Positions 45,101 to 52,747 of a stretch of DNA of 64,000 bases are shown here, in pieces (the stretch's first letter is position 1; every line of letters begins with the position of its first letter). The stretch comes from Pseudomonas sp. S06B 330 (lineage in GTDB: Bacteria; Pseudomonadota; Gammaproteobacteria; Pseudomonadales; Pseudomonadaceae): NCBI RefSeq assembly GCF_002845275.2, contig NZ_CP088149.1:1794501-1858500 (forward strand), in the 5' to 3' direction. The position numbers and the translations under genes are program-made. Below the pieces are notes generated by a model that did not search any database, was not told the origin of the DNA, and was given only the letters and a program-made list of their open reading frames with translations.

Positions 45101-47049
45101 GTGGCATCAATGTCCAGGAAGACCCGATCACCGTGGTTGGCGTTGGCGACATGGCTGGTGACGTCTTCGGCAACGGCTTGCTGATGTCCGACAAGCTGCA
45201 ACTGGTGGCCGCATTCAACCACCTGCACATCTTCATCGATCCGAACCCGGAACCGGCCAGCAGCTTTGCCGAGCGCAAGCGCTTGTTCGACCTGCCGCGC
45301 TCGGCCTGGAGCGATTACGACACCAGCATCATGTCCGAAGGCGGCGGGATCTTCCCGCGCAGTGCGAAAAGCATCGCCATCACCGCGCAGATGAAAGAGC
45401 GCTTCGCCATCGAAGCCGACAAGCTGACCCCGACCGAGTTGCTCAACGCCTTGCTCAAGGCACCAGTGGACCTGCTCTGGAACGGCGGTATTGGCACCTA
45501 CGTCAAATCCAGCGAAGAAAGTCACGCTGATGTCGGTGACAAGGCCAACGACGCCTTGCGTGTCGACGGCAACGAGTTGCGCTGCAAAGTGGTCGGCGAG
45601 GGCGGTAACCTCGGCATGACCCAGCTGGGCCGTGTCGAATTCGGTCTCAACGGCGGCGCCACCAACACCGACTTCATCGACAACGCCGGTGGTGTGGACT
45701 GCTCTGACCACGAGGTCAATATCAAGATCCTGCTCAATGAAGTGGTGCAGGCCGGCGATATGACCGAGAAGCAGCGTAACCAGCTGCTGGGCAGCATGAC
45801 CGAGGAAGTCTCTGGGCTGGTGCTGGGCAACAACTACAAGCAGACCCAGGCACTGTCTCTGGCGGCGCGCCGGGCTCGCGAGCGGATTGCCGAGTACAAG
45901 CGGCTGATGGCTGATCTGGAAAGCCGTGGCAAGCTGGACCGGGCCATCGAGTTCCTGCCGACTGAGGAGCAGTTGGCGGAGCGTCTGGCGGCCAACCAGG
46001 GCCTGACCCGTGCCGAGCTGTCGGTGCTGATCTCCTACAGCAAGATCGACCTCAAGGAAGCGCTGCTCAAGTCCTTGGTGCCGGATGATGACTACCTGAC
46101 CCGCGACATGGAAACCGCGTTCCCGCCGTCGCTGGTGAGCAAATTCGCCGAGGCCATGCGTCGTCACCGCCTCAAGCGCGAAATCGTCAGCACCCAGATC
46201 GCCAACGATCTGGTCAACAACATGGGCATCACCTTCGTTCAGCGCCTGAAAGAGTCCACCGGCATGAGCCCGGCGAATGTCGCCGGTGCTTACGTGATCG
46301 TGCGTGACATCTTCCACCTGCCGCACTGGTTCCGCCAGATCGAGGCGCTGGACTATCAGGTGCCGGCGGAAATCCAGCTAACCCTGATGGACGAGTTGAT
46401 GCGTCTGGGCCGTCGGGCGACTCGCTGGTTCCTGCGCAGCCGTCGCAACGAGCAGGATGCCGGGCGTGATGTGGCGCATTTCGGGCCGAAGATCGCCGCC
46501 CTCGGCCTGAAGCTTGATGAGCTGCTGGAAGGGCCGACCCGCGAGCGCTGGATGACCCGTTACCAGGGCTTCGTCGAAGCGGGTGTGCCTGAGCTGTTGG
46601 CGCGCATGGTCGCGGGGACGACGCACCTGTACACCCTGCTGCCGATCATTGAAGCGTCCGACGTCACTGGCCAGGATCCGGCTGAAGTGGCCAAGGCCTT
46701 CTTCGCCGTTGGCAGCGCGCTGGATCTGACCTGGTACCTGCAGGAAATCAGCAACCTGTCGGTAGAGAACAACTGGCAGGCCCTGGCCCGCGAGTCGTTC
46801 CGCGATGACATCGACCTGCAGCAGCGGGCGATCACCATCTCGGTCCTGCAGATGGCCGATGCGCCAGCGGACATGGATGCACGGGTCGCGCTGTGGCTGG
46901 AGCAGCACCGTGTGATGGTCGAGCGCTGGCGCGCCATGCTTGACGATCTGCGTGCCGCTACCGGAACCGATTACGCTATGTACGCGGTGGCCAACCGCGA
47001 GCTGGTGGATTTGGCCATGAGCGGGCAGGCGGTGATGATGCCGTCCTGA
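42184..47049 (+). CDS. gdhB: NAD-specific glutamate dehydrogenase, 180-kDa class
   Basis: 1621 residues, the size of the large L-GDH class known in Pseudomonas aeruginosa and Streptomyces. It oxidises glutamate to 2-oxoglutarate and ammonia with NAD, chiefly in glutamate and arginine catabolism. The N-terminal 700 residues carry ACT-like regulatory domains; the catalytic core around residues 800-1230 has GNVARGGLRWSDREEDFRTE, VPVGAKGGF with the substrate lysine, NDALRVDGNELRCKVVGEGG and TNTDFIDNAGGVDCSDHEVN. ATG 42184 has GGAG upstream. It is followed by two hairpins, the second a strong terminator, and is monocistronic. Confidence 0.95.
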   Translation: MAFFTAASKADFQHQLQAALAQHISEQALPQVALFAEQFFGIISLDELTQRRLSDLAGCTLSAWRIIERFDPAHPEVHVYNPDYERHGWQSTHTAVEVLHHDLPFLVDSVRTELNRRGYSIHTLQTTVLSVRRGPKGELLEILPKGTQGEGVSQESLMYLEIDRCANAAELNVLTRELEQVLAEVRVAVADFEPMKAKLSELLTLVEQTAYTPAQTEKAEVKDFLEWLLGNHFTFLGYEEFVVQGDAQGGQLVYDEQSFLGLTRLLRAGLTAEDLRIEDYAVNYLNEPLLLSFAKAAYPSRVHRPAYPDYVSIRQLDADGKVIKECRFMGLYTSSVYGESVRSIPYIRGKVAEVERRSGFDPKAHLGKELAQVLEVLPRDDLFQTPVDEMFSTVMSIVQIQERNKIRVFLRKDPYGRFCYCLAYVPRDIYSTEVRQKIQQVLMDRLKASDCEFWTFFSESVLARVQLILRVDPKNRIDIDPQQLENEVIQACRSWQDDFASLTVESFGEAQGTNILADFPKGFPAGYRERFAAHSAVVDMHHLLTLSERKPLVMSFYQPLTQAGKQQLHCKLYHADTPLALSDVLPILENLGLRVLGEFPYRLRHASGREFWIHDFAFTYSEGLDLDIQQLNDTLQDAFVHIVKGDAENDAFNRLVLTAGLPWRDVALLRAYARYLKQIRLGFDLGYIASTLNNHTDIARELTRLFKTRFYLARKLASDDLDDKQQRLEQAILTALDDVQVLNEDRILRRYLDLIKATLRTNFYQTDAQGQAKSYFSFKFNPKLIPELPKPVPKFEIFVYSPRVEGVHLRFGNVARGGLRWSDREEDFRTEVLGLVKAQQVKNSVIVPVGAKGGFLPRRLPLGGSRDDIQAEGIACYRIFISGLLDITDNLKDGALVPPANVVRHDDDDPYLVVAADKGTATFSDIANGIAIDYGFWLGDAFASGGSAGYDHKKMGITARGAWVGVQRHFRERGINVQEDPITVVGVGDMAGDVFGNGLLMSDKLQLVAAFNHLHIFIDPNPEPASSFAERKRLFDLPRSAWSDYDTSIMSEGGGIFPRSAKSIAITAQMKERFAIEADKLTPTELLNALLKAPVDLLWNGGIGTYVKSSEESHADVGDKANDALRVDGNELRCKVVGEGGNLGMTQLGRVEFGLNGGATNTDFIDNAGGVDCSDHEVNIKILLNEVVQAGDMTEKQRNQLLGSMTEEVSGLVLGNNYKQTQALSLAARRARERIAEYKRLMADLESRGKLDRAIEFLPTEEQLAERLAANQGLTRAELSVLISYSKIDLKEALLKSLVPDDDYLTRDMETAFPPSLVSKFAEAMRRHRLKREIVSTQIANDLVNNMGITFVQRLKESTGMSPANVAGAYVIVRDIFHLPHWFRQIEALDYQVPAEIQLTLMDELMRLGRRATRWFLRSRRNEQDAGRDVAHFGPKIAALGLKLDELLEGPTRERWMTRYQGFVEAGVPELLARMVAGTTHLYTLLPIIEASDVTGQDPAEVAKAFFAVGSALDLTWYLQEISNLSVENNWQALARESFRDDIDLQQRAITISVLQMADAPADMDARVALWLEQHRVMVERWRAMLDDLRAATGTDYAMYAVANRELVDLAMSGQAVMMPS

Positions 47050-47068
47050 GTCTAAAGCAGGTCGAATC

Positions 47069-47094
47069 CTGAAATAGATTTACACCTATTTCAG
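47069..47094 (+). other. Hairpin 3' of gdhB
   Basis: CTGAAATAG and CTATTTCAG pair perfectly over 9 bp around ATTTACAC. It lies 20 bp after the gdhB stop and 4 bp before the terminator; it may stabilise the 3' end or be a second processing site. Confidence 0.5.
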
Positions 47095-47097
47095 CCC

Positions 47098-47130
47098 AAC
47101 GCCCGATGCACTGCATCGGGCGTTTTGTTT
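47098..47130 (+). terminator. Rho-independent terminator of gdhB
   Basis: AACGCCCGATGCA and TGCATCGGGCGTT form a long stem with a CTG-type loop, followed by TTGTTT. It is strong in the gdhB direction and, with the leading AAC, may also act for the convergent DUF6708 gene. Confidence 0.8.
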
Positions 47131-47171
47131 GGGTCGGTTTATCACCCCTGGTGGGCCGATAGATGGCGTGC

Positions 47172-48110
47172 TCAGTGAACCTCTTGAGCTTGTACGGCTA
47201 ACTCGGCCTCACGCTTGGCGATGGCGGCTTCCAGCTCGGGGGAACGCTTGGCCCATTGCTCGGGCGGCAGAGGTTTGGACCATTCGATGATGGCGGGGTA
47301 GGTCAGGTCTGGAGGCGGGTATAACTTTTTTCTTTGTAGATAGGTGGCCAAAGGTGCGTTGAAAATAAATACCCCAACTACACCCTCCCACAATATCGTC
47401 AGAATCCAACCGCGAGTTTTAGCTTTATCGCTCATGTAATCGATGTAGTAGCGCAGGCTCCCGCCTGAGTTAAGTGCAGCCGCCTCCGGCGCTGCATCCG
47501 GCCCAATCTCCATGTAACTGCGCATGCATTCCCATAACGCCATGGCGCTGGTGCCACCCCCACAGTTAAAGCCCAGCGAGAAATGCTTGTTATCGTCTTT
47601 GGCCTGCGGGTCGGGGTTCTTAAAGCCGATGATCAATAAGCCCATCGTTGCTTTACCTGCCTGGCTCACCGACGAATGTTGCGTCGCCGCCGCCGTCACG
47701 CTTTCCCAAGGAACAATCCAATATTCGCCATCTGCTTGTGGTACACACACCTCGCGGCGTTGTCGATTAAAGCGCACAGGTAAAGGTACTTCGCGGAACA
47801 GGCCCTGGATTAGAAAAAAAACTGGCAATGCCATAATAATTGCACCCAACATCAAAGTATCCCGACTGAAGTCAGAGTTGAGATTTCGGGTGAAGAAAGA
47901 CATGGCCAGAAACGTCATCACACCTACCCATATCCCCATCACCGCCGAACCGATGCTGTAGTTACCGATGTCGAGAAACACCTCGTTCTTGCGCCAAATG
48001 GTGTTGAGCACATCCGAGGGTTTCCGACCGGTGGGGATGGGCAGTGGTGCCAAGTAGTCATTGCGCGAAAATATCCGCTTTTTCGTCGTGCCTGCCGGTG
48101 GCGTACTCAT
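47172..48110 (-). CDS. Membrane protein, likely T6SS immunity protein, copy 2 (DUF6708-like)
   Basis: 312 residues. Two helices form a hairpin near residues 54-76 and 84-103, a soluble middle (about 105-206, probably cytosolic) follows, then a third helix at about 234-256 and a Pro-rich, charged C terminus. The N-terminal 61 residues, the middle domain and the C-terminal 45 residues are almost identical to those of the neighbouring paralogue, while the helix hairpin and residues 207-263 differ. The stop of the paralogue overlaps this start by 4 bp (ATGA). The placement after a VasX-like toxin gene suggests immunity to a membrane-active effector. The family label is from memory; the immunity role is inferred. 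Confidence 0.65.
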   Translation of the reverse strand: MSTPPAGTTKKRIFSRNDYLAPLPIPTGRKPSDVLNTIWRKNEVFLDIGNYSIGSAVMGIWVGVMTFLAMSFFTRNLNSDFSRDTLMLGAIIMALPVFFLIQGLFREVPLPVRFNRQRREVCVPQADGEYWIVPWESVTAAATQHSSVSQAGKATMGLLIIGFKNPDPQAKDDNKHFSLGFNCGGGTSAMALWECMRSYMEIGPDAAPEAAALNSGGSLRYYIDYMSDKAKTRGWILTILWEGVVGVFIFNAPLATYLQRKKLYPPPDLTYPAIIEWSKPLPPEQWAKRSPELEAAIAKREAELAVQAQEVH

Positions 48111-49039
48111 GTCTCGTCCACAGGCTGCATCTGCACGGCTAATTCGGCCTCACGCTTGGCGATGGCGGCTTCCAGCTCGGGGGAGCGCTTGGCCCATTGC
48201 TCGGGTGGCAGGGGGTTGGACCATTCGATGATGGCGGGGTAGGTCAGGTCTGGAGGTGGATTCAGTTTCCAGCGTTCAAGTACGTCTATCAGTAGCGTGT
48301 TAAAAATGAAAATCCCACAGAAGCCTTCCCAAAATGCGGTTACAAGCCAGCCCCTCAACTTCGCAGCCTTGATAAGGTCGTCCAGATAGGTGGCCCATAT
48401 GCCTTTAGATCTGTCGAAGCGTGCAGTCTGATCATCAACTGCATCCGGTCCAATTTCCATATAACTGCGCATGCATTCCCATAACGCCATTGCGCTGGTG
48501 CCCCCGCCACAGTTAAAACCCAGCGAGAAATGCTTGTTGTCGTCTTTGGCCTGCGGATCCGGATTTTCAAAGCCGATGATCAACAAGCCCATCGTTGCTT
48601 TACCTGCCTGGCTCACCGACGAATGTTGTGTAGCTGCCGCCGTCACGCTTTCCCAGGGGACAATCCAGTATTCGCCATCTGCTTGCGGTACACATACTTC
48701 GCGGCGTTGCCGATTAAAGCGCACGGGTAGTGGCACTTCGCGGAACAGAGCCTGGATCAAAAATAAGATAGGGATGCCAACGATGATAACTCCTCCCACC
48801 AATACTATAGGGTCAGGCGTGAGGTAGTTCATAAATGCAAATAACATTACCATCGGCCATATCCCCATCACCGCCGAACCGATGCTGTAATTACCGATAT
48901 CGATAAACACCTCGTTCTTGCGCCAAATGGTGTTGAGCACATCCGAGGGTTTTCGACCGGTGGGGATGGGCAGTGGTGCCAAGTAGTCATTGCGCGAAAA
49001 TATCCGCTTTTTTGTGGTGCCTGCCGGTGGCGTACTCAT
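48107..49039 (-). CDS. Membrane protein, likely T6SS immunity protein, copy 1 (DUF6708-like)
   Basis: 310 residues, with the same three-helix plan as its downstream paralogue (hairpin near 54-75 and 82-99, third helix near 232-254). The start overlaps the toxin gene's stop codon by 4 bp, the closest coupling in the operon, so toxin and this protein are made in fixed ratio. Identical blocks: residues 1-61 (one I/L change), about 100-204, and the last 45 before a variable tail (AVQMQPVDET). The variable helices contain more AT-rich codons than the shared blocks. An immunity role is inferred from position and membrane topology. Confidence 0.65.
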   Translation of the reverse strand: MSTPPAGTTKKRIFSRNDYLAPLPIPTGRKPSDVLNTIWRKNEVFIDIGNYSIGSAVMGIWPMVMLFAFMNYLTPDPIVLVGGVIIVGIPILFLIQALFREVPLPVRFNRQRREVCVPQADGEYWIVPWESVTAAATQHSSVSQAGKATMGLLIIGFENPDPQAKDDNKHFSLGFNCGGGTSAMALWECMRSYMEIGPDAVDDQTARFDRSKGIWATYLDDLIKAAKLRGWLVTAFWEGFCGIFIFNTLLIDVLERWKLNPPPDLTYPAIIEWSNPLPPEQWAKRSPELEAAIAKREAELAVQMQPVDET

Positions 49040-52000
49040 GTCTTGTCCTTGGGTTGCAGGTAATAGGCACCGGGTCGATCTGCGCCCAGCCCATACCTCG
49101 GCACACTATCCAGTTCCGGTGTCGGGTCGTCCCGCAGGGCAACCACGCCGCCGCTGTCATTCAACGTAAAGGCGAGCCCCCGTTCACCACCGATGAAGGT
49201 GTCGGCACCCAGCATCGCGATCAAGGGGGTGCGGTACCACAAGCGCAGGGAGACAGTACTGGGTTGTGTACTAAGAACACCTGGCTCGGTGTTGAAGGGC
49301 CCGCTCAGGCGCAAGCCTTGACCTTCCTTGGCCGGTATCCAGCAACAGCTGCTGCTGGGTAGCCAGTGCGGGACCATATTCCGCCAAGGTCTGGGCGGCT
49401 GACGATTTTTGCTCAGGCTGTTTTTGATCAAGTAGCGGTGGCGCTGGGTATCCACTGGGTCACCGATCAGGCTCAGTCCCAGGTAGACGCTGTTGGGCTC
49501 AGCCCCTGGCAGGTCGATGGTCAGGCTGTCGATGGAGCTGATGGACGTCAGTCCTGAAGGTCCATTGGCGCTGCCCACCTCCGAACGGCTCTCCATGCTC
49601 ACTCGAGGTGTATACAGGATGCCGTACAGGTGGTTGAGTTCGCTTTGTTGGGCCTTGGCCGCGATAGGCTCCAGATTGCCCGCCCGCGCTTTTGACCAGC
49701 AGCAGGCGCTGAGGAAGTTTTGCAGTGGCGTTTGCTGAAAGAACCAGGTGATCAGGTACAGCACGCCCAGCGCGGCAATGATCCAGTTCAGCGGGCCCAT
49801 GTACAGCGAATAGCGCATGATGGCGGTTTCCACTTCCACTAAACCCGCCAAGGCTTTGCCCGTTTGTACTACGCCCAATAACGCCTGGGCTCCATAGGCC
49901 GTTACCTGGCCCGAGACCACGGCCAGGCGCATCTCTAGCCACGGATCGATATGGGTTTGTGCGCCCTCCAGTTGTATTTGCAAAGACCGGTATTCGTTTA
50001 CGGCCGCGCGAAATGACAATCCACCAATCACCCCACCAAACAGGGTCAGGGTTGGGGCCGGAGATGAGCGAATTAGAAACTGATCCTTCTTCATCCCCTG
50101 CCGCACCTGATTATCAATCACTGCCGTCAACGCAGCCGCCGTATACAAAGTCGCAGAAATAGTGTCGTTAACACGCCGGTCGTCCATTCCCTCCACGGTC
50201 TCAGCCTGACTCAGGTAATTACTCGCGTTGAACGAGTTCAGCAGCAAGGCCGCCAGGGGGACGACTCCACCGCTATGGGTCACAAAGGTGGAGTTCGTAA
50301 TCCCTGCCACGCGCCCGGCTCCAATGGCTTCCCCTGTGGCGCGGGCCCAGCGGGTCAGGCCTTCGGCTTTTTGCCCCAGTAACGTCCAGATCTGGCGGCC
50401 ACCTTCGGTCACGAACTGCAAGCGCGCTTCGCTGCCCAGGCGCGCGGCAACGAAAATGCCGAGCCAGGCCGTGCTGAAGGTTTTCTGCTCTTTGAGCAAC
50501 AGCAACGCCGCGGCCAGGCGGTTGACCAGTACGCTCCATGGGCCGTTGGCGTCCCGGGCCATGGCCGCGAGGTCGTTGATGATCGGCAGGGTCAGAGGGG
50601 CCAGGGCCTGATGGGTGGCGGTGATGTTCTCGGCGGCCAGCGCCGCCAGCAACTCGCCCAGGCGCGTGCTGCTGTTCATGGCCGCATCGAGCGAAGGCGT
50701 CCAGGCGCGGAAGAGGTGTGTCAGTGCGCCGCCATCGGCGGCCCGCACATAGTCGGCATATTGTTCGGCGCCCTGGGCCCGAATGCATTGGGCGCTCAGG
50801 CAGCCCGTGGCCAGCTCGGTCAACCAGAGCCGTGTGTTCAGGTCATGGTAATCGACAAACCAGGTGCCATTGGCGGAACGCTTGAGGAACACGCCGCGGT
50901 CGCTGAACAGTGCTTGATGGCGTTGTTCGATCTGTTGGAAATGGCTGGGGGCGGTGGTTTCGAGCCAGGTGTTCATCGCCTCCAGGTCGATGTATTCACT
51001 CACCTTGGCACTGAGGAAGTCGTTATCGCGGTTGGCCTGTTTTTCGGCGCGGTATTCGCGCACCAGGTGTTCTGCTTCGGGGTACAGGTCGGCCGGTATA
51101 AAGGCGCGCACGGGCGCTACGATACGGGCAATACGCGCATCGCGGGTGCTGGCTTCAACCCGGCTGGGCTGGCCGCCGTAGCGGCGGGCCTGGGTTTCAG
51201 CCCTGAGCGCCTCATCCAGCTGATGCTGGGTGTCGAGCATGACCTTGCCCTGCTCGGGGGTGAGGCTGATATCACGCCCCTTGTAGCGGTAGTTGAGGGT
51301 ACCCGCCAACTCAGCCCCGTCTTCGCTGACCAGGCTGCGCACAAACCCACCGATGCTCAGGCGCAGGGTGTTATCAGCGATCCACTGTTGGTGACGCGCT
51401 TCCAGCCACTCCTGCTCATGGTTGATATCGCGCAGCACGCCGAGGTCATCGTCCAGGCAGGCAAAGACAGGAAACAAGCCATTGGCCTGGGCCTTGGCGG
51501 TTTCCAGCCAATCCTGAGTGCGCTGGCCCTCCCAGCGTTCGGCGCTCCACTCGCCCGGCGCTTCGTCGCTGGCGTCGGGGTGTTGGCCGATGACCCTTTC
51601 CCGTTCTCGTGCGCGGTGCATCGCCGTGGTGTAGGCGTTGATGTTATGGGTTGTCGGCGATTTCATCGCTGCCGCGCCCAGTGCGTCGGTATCGTCGCCG
51701 CCGCGCTTTTGATCGGCCTTCATCGACCGGGCGTAGGTGGACGGGATCAGTTCGGCCATCACCTGCTCAGCATCGGCCAGCGCTGGGCAATGAGGCGCTT
51801 GCAGCTCGTTGGCCACCGTGCGCAAGGCCACGTGGCGCATGTGCGCGCTACGCTGGGCACTGCTGTCGCTCAACGCCTGGCAGTGTTCCGGGGGCAGGGG
51901 GTACTCGCAGTAGAGCATCCAGGCGTTATGGATCTTTTTCAGCGCCAGGCCCGCCAAGGTGCCGTTCAACACGAGCGTGTCATCGTCCTCCAGCGCTTGC

Positions 52001-52308
52001 TCGCTGAGCAAACCATCGGGTGCGATGGCGTAGCGTTGGAGCGGGCCCTGGTCCTGCCACAGGTAAAGATAACCTGCGCGCAGGCGGCGGGCCGCCATGG
52101 GATGGCTGTGGCTGGCAACGCCAGGCGTGCAGCAGGGATGGGGCGCTTGTTCTTCGGCCAGCGCATAGCGCACCGGCACCACGAACAGTTCAGGCTGACC
52201 GGCAGGGCAGGGCGTTATGGCGCAGTTGATATCTTCGTGGGGCATCGCCCTGGCGGCTCGGTCAGCTCGTGCCAGTCGATCAAGCATTTCCAGCTTGTCT
52301 GCACTCAT
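49036..52308 (-). CDS. VasX-like type VI secretion effector candidate
   Basis: 1090 residues. The N-terminal region (about 25-190: CPAGQPELFVVPVRYAL, RRLRAGYLYLWQDQGPLQRY and KKIHNAWMLYCEYPLP) resembles the N-terminal domain of toxin VasX and BTH_I2691-type T6SS effectors, which marks proteins for VgrG loading. A helical middle follows; between about 690 and 860 there are several hydrophobic stretches (ATLYTAAALTAV, LTLFGGVIGGLSF, GAQALLGVVQTGKALAGLV, PLNWIIAALGVLYLITWFF), consistent with colicin-like membrane insertion. The last 230 residues are soluble. No signal peptide. VasX in Vibrio cholerae permeabilises membranes. No vgrG or adaptor lies within the window, so the delivery partner is unknown. 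Confidence 0.8.
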   Translation of the reverse strand: MSADKLEMLDRLARADRAARAMPHEDINCAITPCPAGQPELFVVPVRYALAEEQAPHPCCTPGVASHSHPMAARRLRAGYLYLWQDQGPLQRYAIAPDGLLSEQALEDDDTLVLNGTLAGLALKKIHNAWMLYCEYPLPPEHCQALSDSSAQRSAHMRHVALRTVANELQAPHCPALADAEQVMAELIPSTYARSMKADQKRGGDDTDALGAAAMKSPTTHNINAYTTAMHRARERERVIGQHPDASDEAPGEWSAERWEGQRTQDWLETAKAQANGLFPVFACLDDDLGVLRDINHEQEWLEARHQQWIADNTLRLSIGGFVRSLVSEDGAELAGTLNYRYKGRDISLTPEQGKVMLDTQHQLDEALRAETQARRYGGQPSRVEASTRDARIARIVAPVRAFIPADLYPEAEHLVREYRAEKQANRDNDFLSAKVSEYIDLEAMNTWLETTAPSHFQQIEQRHQALFSDRGVFLKRSANGTWFVDYHDLNTRLWLTELATGCLSAQCIRAQGAEQYADYVRAADGGALTHLFRAWTPSLDAAMNSSTRLGELLAALAAENITATHQALAPLTLPIINDLAAMARDANGPWSVLVNRLAAALLLLKEQKTFSTAWLGIFVAARLGSEARLQFVTEGGRQIWTLLGQKAEGLTRWARATGEAIGAGRVAGITNSTFVTHSGGVVPLAALLLNSFNASNYLSQAETVEGMDDRRVNDTISATLYTAAALTAVIDNQVRQGMKKDQFLIRSSPAPTLTLFGGVIGGLSFRAAVNEYRSLQIQLEGAQTHIDPWLEMRLAVVSGQVTAYGAQALLGVVQTGKALAGLVEVETAIMRYSLYMGPLNWIIAALGVLYLITWFFQQTPLQNFLSACCWSKARAGNLEPIAAKAQQSELNHLYGILYTPRVSMESRSEVGSANGPSGLTSISSIDSLTIDLPGAEPNSVYLGLSLIGDPVDTQRHRYLIKNSLSKNRQPPRPWRNMVPHWLPSSSCCWIPAKEGQGLRLSGPFNTEPGVLSTQPSTVSLRLWYRTPLIAMLGADTFIGGERGLAFTLNDSGGVVALRDDPTPELDSVPRYGLGADRPGAYYLQPKDKT

Positions 52309-52469
52309 GCAGGGTGTCCTTTTCGCCCAGTATTGGTAGTAGGCGAGATCGCCTGATAAGCCATCATCCAGTCAATATTCATGCCAAAAAACAAATAGTC
52401 ATAAATATCAATTAGTTAGAAGTTTATGCAGACACTTCTTTCTCTGTTCACGGTGGAAACCATGAAAAA

Positions 52470-52511
52470 GTGCGCAAGAAGTTGCGCACTACTGTGCAAC
52501 TTCTTGCGCAC
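52470..52511. repeat. Palindrome copies 1 and 2, forming a 16-bp stem
   Basis: Copy 1 TGCGCAAGAAGTTGCGCA (52471-52488) and copy 2 TGTGCAACTTCTTGCGCA (52493-52510) are inverted relative to each other and 22 bp apart centre to centre, that is about two helical turns. Together GTGCGCAAGAAGTTGC and GCAACTTCTTGCGCAC form a perfect 16-bp stem with a 10-nt loop. Each copy is itself palindromic in its outer 7 bp. Operator-like. Confidence 0.7.
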
Positions 52512-52574
52512 TCAGCGGGAGGCCACAGCCTGCAAGGGCTTTAGCGTTTTTCGCGGGGATTTCTACACGAAGAC

Positions 52575-52592
52575 TGCGCAACTTCTTGCGCA
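52575..52592. repeat. Palindrome copy 3
   Basis: TGCGCAACTTCTTGCGCA, the exact reverse complement of copy 1, followed at once by TAATGG, a possible -10 element for a plus-strand promoter. No recognisable gene follows on the plus strand before ppsR's antisense 3' end. Confidence 0.65.
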
Positions 52593-52747
52593 TAATGGCT
52601 ATATGCCACCCATGGAGGGGTGTGCCGATGCTGAGCGCTCGCGGTAATTCGCGATCGAGCCTCGGGTCTCCTCGTTCGCCGCTGCGGCGGCCCCTTGGGC
52701 AAACGCCCAAAAGAGCCGCAACGGCCAGAGGCCCTAGAAAAGCTCAG

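Larger units (their letters stand above)
52309..52747. other. Gap of about 440 bp with AT-rich segment and palindrome cluster
   Basis: 52370-52440 is clearly AT-rich and likely holds the promoter of the effector operon on the minus strand. Three palindrome copies follow (52471-52592). A GC-rich, repeat-like 52640-52740 stretch (CCGCTGCGGCGGCCCC, GGGCAAACGCCC) precedes the 3' end of ppsR. Open frames here are poor and are not called. Confidence 0.5.

Noticed and set aside
42100..46326. A 1408-codon open frame on the minus strand
   Set aside because: It lies entirely opposite gdhB, whose protein is clearly recognisable. The minus-strand protein has no family motifs and owes its length to the codon bias of a GC-rich gene.
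50611..52356. A 581-codon plus-strand frame opposite the VasX-like gene
   Set aside because: No domain resemblance. The minus-strand frame has 4-bp couplings to its neighbours and effector-like motifs.
52426..52647. A 73-codon plus-strand frame in the gap upstream of the effector operon
   Set aside because: It is built over the palindrome copies, which dictate its Cys/Leu/Arg content. No ribosome-binding site of note and no family-like sequence.
52640..52740. GC-rich inverted segments that might be a transposon end
   Set aside because: Stems such as GGGCAAACGCCC are short, there is no target duplication or transposase, and similar GC-rich structures arise by chance in this genome.
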